A stretch of DNA of 64,000 nt from Bacillota bacterium (GTDB taxonomy: Bacteria > Bacillota > Clostridia > Peptostreptococcales > Anaerovoracaceae). The notes beneath the pieces were generated by a model that worked only from the letters and a program-made list of their open reading frames with translations, had not been told where the DNA came from and did not search any database. Shown one piece after another: positions 40,639-51,190 of this stretch. The stretch covers positions 62,001 to 126,000 of the forward strand of contig JAFRHG010000004.1 of the NCBI GenBank assembly GCA_017433375.1, written 5' to 3'. The number at the start of each line of letters is the position of its first letter. Position 1 is the stretch's first letter. The translations under genes were made by a program, and so were the position numbers.

Positions 40639-42309
40639 ATGAAGACAGATATCCAGATCGCACAGGAAACGGAAGCCAGACACATCCGGGATATTGCAGC
40701 GGAGGCAGGCATTGACGAAAAGTACGTGGAACAGTACGGCAACGTCAAGGCCAAGATCGACTACAATATTCTGACGGACCTGAAGGATGCGCCTGAGGGC
40801 AAGGTCGTCCTGGTGACGGCGATTTCTCCCACACCCGCGGGAGAGGGCAAGACCACGACCACGGTGGGGCTGGCGGACGCCATGCGCCGGATCGGCAAAA
40901 GGACCATGGTCGCCCTGCGGGAGCCTTCCCTGGGACCGGTCTTCGGCATCAAGGGCGGTGCGGCCGGCGGCGGCTATGCCCAGGTCATCCCCATGGAGGA
41001 CATCAATCTCCACTTCACGGGAGACATGCACGCCATCGGCGCGGCCAACAATCTGCTGGCGGCCATGCTGGATAACCACATCCAGCAGGGCAATTCCCTG
41101 AAGATCGATCCCCGGAGAATCACCTGGAAGCGCTGCGTGGACATGAACGACCGGCAGCTGCGGTTCATCACCAACGGCCTGGGCGGCCGGGTCAACGGAA
41201 CGCCCCGGGAGGATGGATTCGACATCACCGTGGCCAGCGAGGTCATGGCCATCCTCTGCCTGGCCAGCGATATCGACGATCTGAAGGACCGGCTTTCCCG
41301 GATCATCGTGGGATATACCTACGACGAGGAGCCGGTGACGGCAGGACAGCTCAACGCCCACGGCGCCATGGCGGCCCTGCTGAGGGATACCTTAAAGCCT
41401 AACCTTGTCCAGACCCTGGAGCATACGCCGGCTCTGATCCACGGCGGCCCCTTCGCCAACATCGCCCACGGCTGCAATTCCGTGATGGCGACCAAGATGG
41501 CCCGCAAGCTGGCGGATTACGTGGTCACCGAGGCGGGATTCGGCGCGGACCTGGGCGCGGAGAAGTTCCTGGACATCAAGTGCCGCATGGCGGGCATTCA
41601 GCCCTCCGCCGTGGTCATCGTGGCCACCGTGCGGGCGCTGAAGCACCACGGCGGCGTGGCCAAGGCCGATCTGCAGGAGGAGAACCTGGAGGCTCTGGAA
41701 GAGGGACTCCCCAATCTTCTGCAGCACGTGGAGAACATCACTCAGGTCTATGGACTGCCGGCGGTGGTGGCCATCAACCGCTTCCCCACGGATACGGAAG
41801 CGGAGCTGGCCCTGGTGGAAGAGAAGTGCCGTGCCCTCGGCGTCAACGTCGCCTTAAGCGAGGTCTGGGGCAAGGGCAGCGAGGGCGGCGTCGCCCTGGC
41901 TGAGGAGGTGGTCCGGCTCTGCGAACAGCCGGCGGACTTCCACTGCGCCTATGAGCTGGATCTGACCATCGAAGAGAAGATCAAGGCCATCGCCAAGCGG
42001 ATCTACCGGGCGAAGCACGTGATCATCCAGCCTCCGGCCATGAAGGAACTGAAGAAGCTGGAGAGCCTGGGATACGGCAATCTGCCCATCTGCATGGCCA
42101 AGACCCAATACAGTTTCTCCGATGACGCGACCCTGCTGGGCGCGCCCCAGGGCTGGACCCTTCAGGTGCGCGAGATTCGCGTGTCTGCCGGCGCCGGCTT
42201 CATCGTTGCCCTGACCGGCAACATCATGACTATGCCGGGCCTGCCGAAGAAACCGGCGGCGGAGAAAATCGACGTGGACAGCCGCGGCGTGATCAGCGGC
42301 CTGTTCTAG
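40639..42309 (+). CDS. fhs: Formate-tetrahydrofolate ligase
   Basis: A 556-residue enzyme that makes 10-formyl-THF from formate and ATP, first step of the methyl branch of the Wood-Ljungdahl path. P-loop [38 protein letters not shown], and [19 protein letters not shown] are typical. ATG 40639 follows AAGGAG; a longer frame upstream overlaps rnhB and is rejected. Heads the fhs-fchA-folD group. Confidence 0.96.
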   Translation: MKTDIQIAQETEARHIRDIAAEAGIDEKYVEQYGNVKAKIDYNILTDLKDAPEGKVVLVTAISPTPAGEGKTTTTVGLADAMRRIGKRTMVALREPSLGPVFGIKGGAAGGGYAQVIPMEDINLHFTGDMHAIGAANNLLAAMLDNHIQQGNSLKIDPRRITWKRCVDMNDRQLRFITNGLGGRVNGTPREDGFDITVASEVMAILCLASDIDDLKDRLSRIIVGYTYDEEPVTAGQLNAHGAMAALLRDTLKPNLVQTLEHTPALIHGGPFANIAHGCNSVMATKMARKLADYVVTEAGFGADLGAEKFLDIKCRMAGIQPSAVVIVATVRALKHHGGVAKADLQEENLEALEEGLPNLLQHVENITQVYGLPAVVAINRFPTDTEAELALVEEKCRALGVNVALSEVWGKGSEGGVALAEEVVRLCEQPADFHCAYELDLTIEEKIKAIAKRIYRAKHVIIQPPAMKELKKLESLGYGNLPICMAKTQYSFSDDATLLGAPQGWTLQVREIRVSAGAGFIVALTGNIMTMPGLPKKPAAEKIDVDSRGVISGLF

Positions 42310-42360
42310 GAAAGCCGGCCGGAAACGGCGAAGGCAACTGACGAGTGTGAGGAAGACTGC

Positions 42361-43002
42361 ATGAGATATCTGGAAGAAAACGCAAGAGAATTCATCGCTG
42401 ATGTAGCCAGCAAAGATCCGGTTCCCGGCGGCGGCAGCGTGGCGGCCCTGGTGGGCGCCCTGGGCGCTGCTCTGGGCAACATGGTCGCCTCCCTGACGGT
42501 GGGCAAGAAGACATACGCCGCCGTGGAGGAGGAGATGCAGGAGATGATCGTGGAGATCCGGGCCTGCCAGGCGAACCTGCTGGAGCTGGTGGAGAAGGAC
42601 ATCGAGATATTCGAGCCCCTGTCCAGGCTGTACCGGGTCCACCCCAAGACGAAGCAGGAGAAGCGGCAGCATGACGTCGCCATGGAAAAGGCCCTCTATG
42701 ACGCCTGTATGGTGCCCATGGACATCATCCGGGAATGCGGCAGGGCCATTGAACTGTCCCGGGATTTTGCGACCAAAGGCAACCGCATCGCGGTCAGTGA
42801 CGCGGCCTCCAGCGCCGTTCTCTGCAAGGCGGCCATGCAGGCGGCCAGCCTGAACGTCTATATCAATACCAACATGATGAAGAACAAGAAGGTGGCGGAC
42901 CGGCTCAACGGCAGGTGCGCGTCCTACATCGTGTACTACAGCGGCCTGGCCGACGGCGTGTTCGGCTACACGGCCAACAAGCTGATGAATACGGTGCTGT
43001 AG
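42361..43002 (+). CDS. fchA: Methenyltetrahydrofolate cyclohydrolase (FTCD-type cyclodeaminase)
   Basis: A 213-residue cyclodeaminase-fold protein with PVPGGGSVAALVGALGAALG at the N-terminus and the four-helix pattern of FchA. In acetogens and amino-acid fermenters FchA interconverts 10-formyl- and methenyl-THF; FolD next door makes it partly redundant. Located 51 bases after fhs. Confidence 0.9.
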   Translation: MRYLEENAREFIADVASKDPVPGGGSVAALVGALGAALGNMVASLTVGKKTYAAVEEEMQEMIVEIRACQANLLELVEKDIEIFEPLSRLYRVHPKTKQEKRQHDVAMEKALYDACMVPMDIIRECGRAIELSRDFATKGNRIAVSDAASSAVLCKAAMQAASLNVYINTNMMKNKKVADRLNGRCASYIVYYSGLADGVFGYTANKLMNTVL

Positions 43003-43020
43003 GCCGGAAAGAAGGGAAAC

Positions 43021-43875
43021 ATGGCAAAAAGACTGAGCGGAAAGGAAGTTGCCGATGAACTGACGGTGAGATCCCAGGCCCGGGCGGAAGCGCTCAGGAA
43101 GAGGGGAGTTACGCCGGCTTTGGCCATCGTCCGCATGGGCGAGCGCCCGGGAGACCTGTCCTATGAGCGGGGCGCGGTGAAGCGGGCGGAGAAGACGGGT
43201 ATCGAAGTGAAGAAGTTCGTCCTCGATGAGGACATTCCCCAGGAGGATCTTCTGGAGATCATCGACCGGATCAACGAGGACGAGAGCATCGACGGCGTGC
43301 TGATGCTGCGGCCCTTCCCTCCCCAGATCGATGAGGCGCTGGCCTGCGAGAGGCTGTCCCCGGCCAAGGATATGGACGGGATCACCTCCGGTTCCATGGC
43401 CGGTGTGTTCATGGACACGGGCAGGGGATATCCCCCCTGTACGGCGGAGGCCTGTATGGCGATCCTCGACCACTACGGCGTGGATCTGAAGGGAAAAAAG
43501 GTCACGGTCATGGGCCGAAGCCTGGTCATCGGCAAGCCGGTGGCCATGATGGCCCTGAAGCGCAACGCCACGGTGACCATGCTCCACAGCAAGACGGACA
43601 GGGAGGACTTCGCCCGGGCGGGCCAGCGGGCCGATGTGGTCATCGCCGCCATCGGACGGGCGAAGATGATCGGCGCGGACAAGCTGGGCGAAGAGCAGAT
43701 CATCCTGGATGTGGGCATCAACGTGGATCAGGAGGGCAACCTCTGCGGCGACGTGGACTACGATGAAGCGGAGCAGAGGGCGGCCATGATCACCCCCGTT
43801 CCCGGCGGAGTGGGCAGCGTGACCACGGCGGTGCTCATGAAACATGTCTTGGACGCCGCGGAGAGCCGCCGCTGA
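43021..43875 (+). CDS. folD: Methylenetetrahydrofolate dehydrogenase/cyclohydrolase
   Basis: A 284-residue bifunctional enzyme. The folate site is DLSYERGAVKRAEKTGIE (Tyr and Lys of the cyclohydrolase), DGVLMLRPFP follows, the Rossmann loop is VMGRSLVIGKPVAM, and MITPVPGGVGSVTTAVL is the family end. Starts 18 bases after fchA; closed by a strong terminator. Confidence 0.95.
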   Translation: MAKRLSGKEVADELTVRSQARAEALRKRGVTPALAIVRMGERPGDLSYERGAVKRAEKTGIEVKKFVLDEDIPQEDLLEIIDRINEDESIDGVLMLRPFPPQIDEALACERLSPAKDMDGITSGSMAGVFMDTGRGYPPCTAEACMAILDHYGVDLKGKKVTVMGRSLVIGKPVAMMALKRNATVTMLHSKTDREDFARAGQRADVVIAAIGRAKMIGADKLGEEQIILDVGINVDQEGNLCGDVDYDEAEQRAAMITPVPGGVGSVTTAVLMKHVLDAAESRR

Positions 43876-43942
43876 GTTAGGGAACTGCGGAGAGCCGACG
43901 CTGAGCCGAAAACCGTCCAAAAACAACGAAAAAATGGAAATA

Positions 43943-43995
43943 AAACCCATTTCGACAGTCCTGGGGAGACAGGATTGACAGAAATGGGTTTTTTT
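43943..43995 (+). terminator. Terminator of the fhs-fchA-folD operon
   Basis: AAACCCATTTC (43943-43953) pairs with GAAATGGGTTT (43981-43991), with a small inner helix, followed by T residues to 43995. Confidence 0.9.
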
Positions 43996-44004
43996 GGATT
44001 TTAG

Positions 44005-44033
44005 TTTACAAAAGATGGAAGATATGGTATACT
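44005..44033 (+). promoter_or_regulatory. Promoter of the CHAP hydrolase gene
   Basis: TTTACA (44005-44010), 17-base spacer, extended -10 TGG-TATACT (44028-44033). Confidence 0.72.
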
Positions 44034-44081
44034 GTTCAAAAATATGTCATCTGTTAACATGTTTAAGATAGGAGTTTTCAC

Positions 44082-46226
44082 GTGAAAAGGTTCTTAGCGC
44101 TTGCTGTATCGGTTTGTATGGCACTGACCGTTTTTGCTGCGTCTCCGGAAATCATGAAGGTGGTTCCCGGGGCGGACGCTGAAGTATCCGCGGCCAGTTA
44201 CCCTGCCCTGAAGACGATCAATTACAAGGCAACAGGGGATCAGCGGAAGGATATCGTTGGCTTTGCGAAAACGCAGGTCGGCTACGCGGAAAAGAGCGGA
44301 AACAACACCTATTTCGGCGCATGGTACGGGATGAACAAGCAGCCCTGGTGCGCCATGTTCATCTGCTGGGCCGCGTCCAAGGCGGGCGTAGCCACCTCCA
44401 TCATCCCCAAGCTGGCCAACGCCGACCGGGGATGGGCGAAGAAGCAGGGCGTGTACTACAAATCCAAGCAGTGGGGCGGCAATTATACGCCCAAGGCCGG
44501 GGACCTGATCTATTTCTCCTGGAGCGTCCGGGATTACGCGGACCACATCGGGCTGGTATCCGGCACCGGCAAGTCCGGGAACACCACGTACGTCTATACA
44601 ATTGAAGGAAACAAGCACGACAAGGTCAAGGAAGGCTCCTATGCCCTGAACAACCGGTACATCCTGGGCTACGCTTCGCCCAAGTACAAGAGCTCCACGC
44701 CGACCACGACCACGAAACCGACGACCACCACGACGAAACCGACCACAACAACGACCAAGCCGACTACAGCAGCCATCACCGTCAAGGACGGCGAATACCT
44801 GCTGAAATACCGTGACGGACTGACGGAGACGGAGAACGAAGACTCGATCGTAGCCCCGGCAGTGGGCACCTTCGGCAAGGATATGACCATATCTTCCTAC
44901 AAGTTCAGCCGTCCGGGATACGATTACAACACCTGGAACATTTACCGCGAAGACAAGGGCAAACTGTACTATCTGTGCCGGGATAAGGCGAGCGGCGCCA
45001 CGGAGAAGTGGTACCTGTCCTCGGCGATCCCCTCGGATTATGCCCTGGCGACCGTCGGCATCGGCGGGAAACTGCGGGTGAACACCAAGGTGCCGGGACC
45101 CCTGTACCTGACGCCGGTATGGTTCGCCTCCGGTTACGCGGTCACCTATAACGCCAACGGCGGACAGAACGCTCCGGCGGGACAGACCAAGAAGCAGGGG
45201 CAGACCCTGACCCTGCAGTCCGGTGTGCCCACCAAGGCGGGATGCACCTTCCAGGGCTGGGCGGAGACGGCCAACGCGACCACGCCCAAGTACAGCCCCG
45301 GCGGATCCTACACGGCGGACAAGGCGATCACCCTGTTCGCGGTCTGGAAGAGCGGAACCTTCCAGGTCAAGCTAACGGGAGATCTGTACCTTCGTACGGG
45401 CCCGGCCAAGACCTACAAGAGCGTAGGCGTCCTGAAGAAAGGCAAGACCGTGACCGTCGTCGAGACGAAGGACGGATGGGCCAAGCTGACCGACGGCAAC
45501 TGGATCAGCATGAAGTACACCCAGACCATTACGACGGCCGCGCCCACCACCAAGCCGACCACGAAACCGACCACCAGACCGACTGTGCCGCAGATCACGA
45601 CCACGAGAGCGGCCAGCAGCGGAAAGTCTTCCGCGTCCGGCGCCGGTGTGTATAAGACAAAGGCAACCCTGAACAAGAGAAAGGGCCCGGGCAAGAACTA
45701 CAAGGTCGTCGGCACCGTGAAGTACGGCGCGAAGGTCACCATCGTCGAAGTGAAGAACGGATGGGGCAAGACCTCCGATGGCGGCTGGATGAGCATGAAG
45801 TACCTGAAGAAGGTCAGCTCCGCCCCCGCCCAGGCAGCGACTACGGCGGCGTCAACGGGCTACTTCAACGTCAAGGTGGCTGTCGGCGCGCTGAACAAGA
45901 GGAGCGGTCCGGGAGCGACCAATAAGCGGAAGGGCACCCTGCACAAGGGCGATTCCCTGAAAATCACCAAGGTCAGCAACGGCTGGGGCCAGATCAAGGG
46001 CGACGGCAGCTGGATCAGCCTGAAGTACACCACCGTGACCAGCGGCTGCAAGGTTCGGGTGACCAGCACGACCCTGCCCATGCGCAAGGGCCCCGGCAAG
46101 AAGTACGATAAGGTTGGCGTAGTCCAGCCCGGTGTCCACGACATCAGCAAGATCAACGGCACCTGGGGCAAGCTGCGCAGCAACGGCAGATGGATCCATC
46201 TGGGCTACACCACGTGGGCCTACTGA
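44082..46226 (+). CDS. Secreted CHAP-domain wall hydrolase with SH3b repeats
   Basis: A 714-residue secreted protein. Signal peptide 1 to about 36; CHAP amidase/peptidase domain about 50-205 with catalytic C90 (QPWCAMFICW) and His in YADHIGLVSG; Thr/Lys/Pro linker; an InlB-B-type repeat (VTYNANGGQNAPAG...GYT-like, ending FAVW); then four bacterial SH3 domains, each with an RxGPG(K/A) core (LRTGPAKTY, KRKGPGKNY, KRSGPGATN, MRKGPGKKY). It should cut peptidoglycan bridges. GTG 44082 has GGAG 7 bases upstream. No sortase signal, so it is wall-bound through SH3b. Confidence 0.87.
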   Translation: MKRFLALAVSVCMALTVFAASPEIMKVVPGADAEVSAASYPALKTINYKATGDQRKDIVGFAKTQVGYAEKSGNNTYFGAWYGMNKQPWCAMFICWAASKAGVATSIIPKLANADRGWAKKQGVYYKSKQWGGNYTPKAGDLIYFSWSVRDYADHIGLVSGTGKSGNTTYVYTIEGNKHDKVKEGSYALNNRYILGYASPKYKSSTPTTTTKPTTTTTKPTTTTTKPTTAAITVKDGEYLLKYRDGLTETENEDSIVAPAVGTFGKDMTISSYKFSRPGYDYNTWNIYREDKGKLYYLCRDKASGATEKWYLSSAIPSDYALATVGIGGKLRVNTKVPGPLYLTPVWFASGYAVTYNANGGQNAPAGQTKKQGQTLTLQSGVPTKAGCTFQGWAETANATTPKYSPGGSYTADKAITLFAVWKSGTFQVKLTGDLYLRTGPAKTYKSVGVLKKGKTVTVVETKDGWAKLTDGNWISMKYTQTITTAAPTTKPTTKPTTRPTVPQITTTRAASSGKSSASGAGVYKTKATLNKRKGPGKNYKVVGTVKYGAKVTIVEVKNGWGKTSDGGWMSMKYLKKVSSAPAQAATTAASTGYFNVKVAVGALNKRSGPGATNKRKGTLHKGDSLKITKVSNGWGQIKGDGSWISLKYTTVTSGCKVRVTSTTLPMRKGPGKKYDKVGVVQPGVHDISKINGTWGKLRSNGRWIHLGYTTWAY
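44697..44770 (+). repeat. Thr-Lys-Pro codon repeat in the CHAP gene
   Basis: Near-perfect short repeats encoding TTTTKPT, three units, forming a flexible linker; a second Thr/Lys/Pro tract occurs near 45535-45600. Confidence 0.85.
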
Positions 46227-46277
46227 TGAGCCCGGCCCGTTGAAATAAGAGCCGATATATGACCGAAGAGGAGCACG

Positions 46278-48953
46278 ATGAACAGGAACATGGCCAAAAA
46301 CTACGATCCCAAGGATTTCGAGGATCGGATCTATGAGATGTGGGAGTCCAGCGGGGCTTTCCGGGCGGAGCGCGATCCGGAGAAGAAGCCCTTCACCATC
46401 GTCATGCCTCCCCCGAATATCACCGGACAGCTCCACATGGGGCACGCCCTGGACCAGACGCTGCAGGATGTGCTGACCCGCTTCCGCAGGCTGCAGGGCT
46501 ACAGCGCCCTCTGGCTTCCCGGCAGCGATCATGCCAGTATCGCTACGGAGGTCAAGGTCGTTGACCGGATCCGGGAAGAGGAAGGCAAGGAGAAGGAAGA
46601 TCTGGGGCGCGAGGAGTTCCTGAAACGCGCCTGGCAGTGGAAGAAGGAATTCGGCGGCAAGATCACGAAGCAGTGCCGCAAGCTGGGCGACTCCTGCGAT
46701 TGGGACAGAGAACGCTTTACCATGGATGAGGGCTGCAGCAAGGCCGTCAACCATTTCTTCGTGCAGCTGTACAACAAGGGGCTGATCTACCGGGGGAACC
46801 GGCTGATCAACTGGTGTCCCCAGTGCGGGACCTCCCTGTCGGATGCCGAAGTAGAACACGAGGACAAGAACGGATACTACTGGTACTTCCGGTACCCGGG
46901 CGCGGACGGCAGCGAGGGAATCGTCGTCGCCACCTCCCGGCCGGAGACCATGTTCGGCGACGTGGCCATCGCCGTTTCGCCGGAGGATGAGAGATACCGG
47001 GATATGGTGGGCAAGACCGTCATTCTTCCCCTGGTCAACCGGGAGATCCCGGTGATCGCCGACCCCTATCCGGATCCGGAGAAGGGAACCGGCGCGGTGA
47101 AGATCACGCCGGCCCACGATGAAAACGACTTCCAGGTCGGACAGAGACACGGCCTGGAGAATTTGTGCTGCATCAATGAAGATGCCACCATGAACGACCT
47201 GGCCGGCAAGTACGCGGGCATGGACCGCTACGAATGCCGGAAGGCCTGGGTCAAAGACCTGGAGGACGGAGGATACCTGGTGAAAACCGAGGAGATGGTC
47301 ATCCCCGTCGGCGAATGCTACCGCTGCCACACGGTGGTGGAGCCCATGCTTTCGGATCAGTGGTTCGTCCGCATGGAAGAGCTGGCCAAGCCGGCTATTG
47401 AAGCGGCGAAGAACGGGACCCTCCGCCACGTGCCGGACCGTTTTGAAAAGGTCTATCTCCACTGGCTGGAGGAGATCCGTGACTGGTGCATTTCCCGCCA
47501 GCTCTGGTGGGGTCACCGCATTCCCGCCTACTACTGCGAGGACTGCGGAGAACTGATGGTCTGCGAGGAAGCGCCCCAGACCTGCACCAAATGCGGAAGC
47601 AGCCGGATCCGTCAGGATGAGGATGTGCTGGATACCTGGTTCTCTTCGGCTCTGTGGCCCTTCTCGACTCTGGGCTGGCCGGAGGAGACCGAGGATCTGA
47701 AATACTTCTATCCCACGGATGTCCTGGTGACCGGATACGACATCATCTTCTTCTGGGTCGTGCGGATGGTATTCTCCGCCCTGGAGACCACGGGAGAAGT
47801 GCCTTTCCACGACGTGTACGTCCACGGCCTGGTCCGGGATGAACAGGGCCGGAAGATGAGCAAATCCCTGGGCAACGGCATCGATCCCCTGGAGGTCATC
47901 AACCAGTACGGCGCAGACGCCCTCCGGTTCATGCTCACCACGGGCATTACGCCGGGCAACGATATGCGGTTCAAGAAGGACCGCCTGGAGGCCGCCCGGA
48001 ATTTCGCCAATAAACTCTGGAACGCTTCCCGCTTCGTACTCATGAATCTGGATGAGGACGGGGTGGAGGAGGTGGATCCCGCCCTGTGGAAGGACGAGGA
48101 CAAGTGGATCCTCTCCCGGGTGAACGACGCGGTCCGCTACGTGACCGAAACCATGGAAAAATATGACCTAGCCCTCGCCGGCCAGAGGGTATATGATCTG
48201 ATCTGGAACGAGTACTGCGACTGGTACATCGAGATCGTCAAGGAACGCCTCTACGGCGATGACGAACAGGATAAGAAGACGGCCCAGTACGTTCTGGTAC
48301 GCGCCCTGCGGGATATGCTGACCCTGCTCCATCCCTTCATGCCCTTCATCACGGAAGAAATCTGGGGATTCCTTCCCGGACAGGCGGAGGAGAGGGACAA
48401 CGCGGACAGCTACCTGATCCGGGCCAAGTGGCCGGTTTACGATGAAAACCTGACCTATCCGGAGGAGGTCCGGTGCCTGGAGATGGCCATGGACATCATC
48501 CGCAGCATCCGGAACATCCGCGCGGAAGCGGAAGCGCCCTCGGGAAAGAAGCTGCGCGCCATCGTGCTGTGCAACAAAGATAAGGAGCCGGTGGCAAGAG
48601 CCGGGGAACGCTATGTCCGGACGCTGGCCAATCTGACGGAACTGACTTTTATCGGCGACAAGTCGGAGGTTCCGGAGGAAGTCATGTCCGCCGTGGTCGA
48701 CGGGGCGGAGGTCTTCGTCCCCCTGGATGACCTGATGGATTACGAGGCGGAACTGGGCCGGCTGCAGAAAGAAAAGAAACGCCTGGAAGGGGAGGTCCGC
48801 CGGGTTGACGGGAAACTGAGCAACCAGGGATTCCTCAGCAAGGCGCCGGCAAAACTCGTGGACGAGGAAAAGGCAAAGAAAGTCCGCTACGAGGAAATGC
48901 TGGACAAGGTGAACCAGAGACTGGCTCTGGTGGAGAAAAAAATTGGCGGCTGA
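46278..48953 (+). CDS. valS: Valine-tRNA ligase
   Basis: An 891-residue class I synthetase that charges tRNA-Val. HIGH motif in PPPNITGQLHMGHAL, editing domain with TSRPETMFGD, KMSKS as GRKMSKSLGNGIDP, and the C-terminal coiled coil (LQKEKKRLEGEVRRVDGKLS). No T-box is visible in the 51 bases upstream, so control is not of that type. Overlaps folC by 11 bases. Confidence 0.97.
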   Translation: MNRNMAKNYDPKDFEDRIYEMWESSGAFRAERDPEKKPFTIVMPPPNITGQLHMGHALDQTLQDVLTRFRRLQGYSALWLPGSDHASIATEVKVVDRIREEEGKEKEDLGREEFLKRAWQWKKEFGGKITKQCRKLGDSCDWDRERFTMDEGCSKAVNHFFVQLYNKGLIYRGNRLINWCPQCGTSLSDAEVEHEDKNGYYWYFRYPGADGSEGIVVATSRPETMFGDVAIAVSPEDERYRDMVGKTVILPLVNREIPVIADPYPDPEKGTGAVKITPAHDENDFQVGQRHGLENLCCINEDATMNDLAGKYAGMDRYECRKAWVKDLEDGGYLVKTEEMVIPVGECYRCHTVVEPMLSDQWFVRMEELAKPAIEAAKNGTLRHVPDRFEKVYLHWLEEIRDWCISRQLWWGHRIPAYYCEDCGELMVCEEAPQTCTKCGSSRIRQDEDVLDTWFSSALWPFSTLGWPEETEDLKYFYPTDVLVTGYDIIFFWVVRMVFSALETTGEVPFHDVYVHGLVRDEQGRKMSKSLGNGIDPLEVINQYGADALRFMLTTGITPGNDMRFKKDRLEAARNFANKLWNASRFVLMNLDEDGVEEVDPALWKDEDKWILSRVNDAVRYVTETMEKYDLALAGQRVYDLIWNEYCDWYIEIVKERLYGDDEQDKKTAQYVLVRALRDMLTLLHPFMPFITEEIWGFLPGQAEERDNADSYLIRAKWPVYDENLTYPEEVRCLEMAMDIIRSIRNIRAEAEAPSGKKLRAIVLCNKDKEPVARAGERYVRTLANLTELTFIGDKSEVPEEVMSAVVDGAEVFVPLDDLMDYEAELGRLQKEKKRLEGEVRRVDGKLSNQGFLSKAPAKLVDEEKAKKVRYEEMLDKVNQRLALVEKKIGG

Positions 48954-50271
48954 TATCATTGAGCGCATACATAATCTGGACCGGTTCGGCTCCGTCCTCG
49001 GCCTGGAGAGGCTGCAGGAGCTGTTGCGGCGTCTTGGCGACCCGCAGAAGGAGCTGAAGTGCATCCATGTGGCGGGAACCAACGGCAAGGGATCCGTATG
49101 CCGGTTTCTGGAACAGGGACTGACGGGATGCGGCTACCGCGTCGGTCTGTATATCTCGCCCTATATAGAGGTGTTCAACGAACGGATCCAGTGCGGCGGC
49201 CGGTACATCACCGACGGGGAGCTGGAGAAATACGGCAGCCGGGTGCTGGACGAGATGAAGGCTATGACCGATGAGGGACTGGCCTCCCCCACGGAATTTG
49301 AGGCCGTGATGGCTATTGCCTTTGCATTCTTTGCCGCACAGAAACCGGACTTCGTCGTCCTGGAAACGGGCCTCGGCGGAATCGGGGACGCGACCAATGT
49401 GATCCGCGATCCCCTGGCCTGCGCCATCACCACCATTTCCTTCGATCACCGGGATGTTCTCGGGGATACCCTGGAGGAGATCGCGGAGAACAAGGCGGGG
49501 ATCATCAAGGACGGCGCGCCGGTGATCACCAACGTGAAAGAGCACGGACCGGCGGCGGTGATCGCCCGGAAAGCCTACGCAGAGGGCTGCCGCCTGTACG
49601 ATGTTTCCCGTATCCGCTGCCGGGTGGACTGGGAAACCCCCGTGTCCCAGCAGGTCAGCATGATGCTGTGGGAAACGGATTACAGTGAAATCGAGATAGC
49701 TATGGTGGGCGAACACCAGGCGGAGAACCTGAAGACGGCGCTGGCTGTCCTCGAGGTCCTGCGCAGGGAGCGGATCGTCCGCATTGAGCGGAGCGCCCTC
49801 TACGAGGGGCTGCGCACCGCATACCAGCCGGCCCGCTTTGAGGTGGTTGCCGGACGGGAGAGATGGACCGGGGGAGAGAAGAAGGGCCCCGCGGTCATTC
49901 TGGACGGCGCCCATAACGAAGCAGGCGCGAAGGCTCTGAAGGAAACCGTGAACCGGTTCTTTGCGGGAGAGCGGATCCTTCTGGTTCTTGGCATTCTGCG
50001 GGACAAGGAAGTCGACGCCATTCTGGAACAGATGACGGACATTACCGGAGAGATCATCACGACGGCTCCGGACAGTCCGAGAAAACTGGGAGCGGACGAA
50101 CTGGCGGACAGATTGCGCAGCCGGGGAATCGAGCCCCTCGCCGTGGCGGAGACCCCGGAGGAATGCGTACGGGCCGCCATGGAACGGAAATCGGAATACG
50201 ACGCGGTCCTCTTCGCGGGATCCCTGTATCTGGTCGGGGCAGTCAGGAGGTTGCTCAGAGATGGACAATGA
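48943..50271 (+). CDS. folC: Folylpolyglutamate / dihydrofolate synthase
   Basis: A 442-residue ligase adding glutamate to folates. ATP loop HVAGTNGKGSVCRFLEQ, YISPYIEVFNERIQ, LETGLGGIGDATNVI and the C-domain ILDGAHNEAGAKAL are intact. The start is TTG 48943, inside the end of valS, with a GGTGGAG upstream. valS-folC order is common in Clostridia. Confidence 0.94.
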   Translation: MAADIIERIHNLDRFGSVLGLERLQELLRRLGDPQKELKCIHVAGTNGKGSVCRFLEQGLTGCGYRVGLYISPYIEVFNERIQCGGRYITDGELEKYGSRVLDEMKAMTDEGLASPTEFEAVMAIAFAFFAAQKPDFVVLETGLGGIGDATNVIRDPLACAITTISFDHRDVLGDTLEEIAENKAGIIKDGAPVITNVKEHGPAAVIARKAYAEGCRLYDVSRIRCRVDWETPVSQQVSMMLWETDYSEIEIAMVGEHQAENLKTALAVLEVLRRERIVRIERSALYEGLRTAYQPARFEVVAGRERWTGGEKKGPAVILDGAHNEAGAKALKETVNRFFAGERILLVLGILRDKEVDAILEQMTDITGEIITTAPDSPRKLGADELADRLRSRGIEPLAVAETPEECVRAAMERKSEYDAVLFAGSLYLVGAVRRLLRDGQ

Positions 50272-51190
50272 GAAAAGCATAGAGAGAAACAAGGTCCTTC
50301 TGTATTACAACGCCTATTCGGGAAGCGGTGTGTTCCGGAACAGTCTGGATCTCATCATTGAACGCTGCCAGCTGGAAGGGTATCAGGTGGTTCCTGTGCG
50401 GGCCGCCATGGGCATGGTCATCGACAAGGCGCTGAGCCGCATCAATCAGGAGGAGTTCAGCAGAATCATCGTGGCCGGCGGAGACGGAACCATGAACCTC
50501 TGCGTCAACGCCATGGTGAAACACGATATCCATCTGCCCGTGGCGCTGCTCCCCTCGGGAACAGCCAATGACTTCGCCTATTACTTTGAGCTGCCCACGG
50601 ACATCTACGCCCAGCTGGATATCGCCCTGGGGAACAAAACCACCAAGGCGGATGTGGGCAAAGTGAACGACCGGTGCTTCATCAACGTGGCCGCCATGGG
50701 GACCATGGTCAACGTCAGCCAGAAGACGGATCCCAACCTGAAGAACGCGCTGGGACCCCTGGCCTATTACCTGAAGGCGCTGACGGAGCTTCCACAGCTG
50801 CACCCCATTCCGGTCAGGCTGATCACGCCGGAGCAGACCTATGAAGAGCAGATCTACTTCATGGTGGTCATGAACGGCGAATCCGCCGGCGGCTTCCGCA
50901 AGCTGTCCCCCCAGTCAGCCATAAATGACGGGAAACTGGATGTGGTTGCCTTTCGGAAGATGCCTATCGTGGAGTTCGGGCCCCTGCTTTTTGAAGTGGT
51001 CAGCGGCAGGCATCCGGAGAACAAGAACGTGCTCTGCTTCCAGACGGATCAGCTGCGGATCGAATCCGAGGAGGATATGGAAACCGACATCGACGGGGAG
51101 CAGGGGGAGAAGCTGCCCCTGGAGTTCAGCGTCCTGAAGAAGAGGCTGGACGTCTTCGTATCGGAAACGGAGTGGCATTACGATGGTTGA
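50261..51190 (+). CDS. Diacylglycerol kinase-family lipid kinase (YegS/DgkB type)
   Basis: A 309-residue lipid kinase. Phosphate loop LYYNAYSGSG, catalytic GGDGTMN, and LPSGTANDFAYYF with later INVAAMGTMVNVS are typical. Likely recycles diacylglycerol made during lipoteichoic-acid synthesis. Overlaps folC by 11 bases and the next gene by 8, so the group is tightly coupled. Confidence 0.9.
   Translation: MDNEKSIERNKVLLYYNAYSGSGVFRNSLDLIIERCQLEGYQVVPVRAAMGMVIDKALSRINQEEFSRIIVAGGDGTMNLCVNAMVKHDIHLPVALLPSGTANDFAYYFELPTDIYAQLDIALGNKTTKADVGKVNDRCFINVAAMGTMVNVSQKTDPNLKNALGPLAYYLKALTELPQLHPIPVRLITPEQTYEEQIYFMVVMNGESAGGFRKLSPQSAINDGKLDVVAFRKMPIVEFGPLLFEVVSGRHPENKNVLCFQTDQLRIESEEDMETDIDGEQGEKLPLEFSVLKKRLDVFVSETEWHYDG

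Noticed and set aside
46227..46277. T-box leader for valS
   Set aside because: Only 51 bases separate valS from the CHAP gene; no specifier hairpin or T-box sequence.
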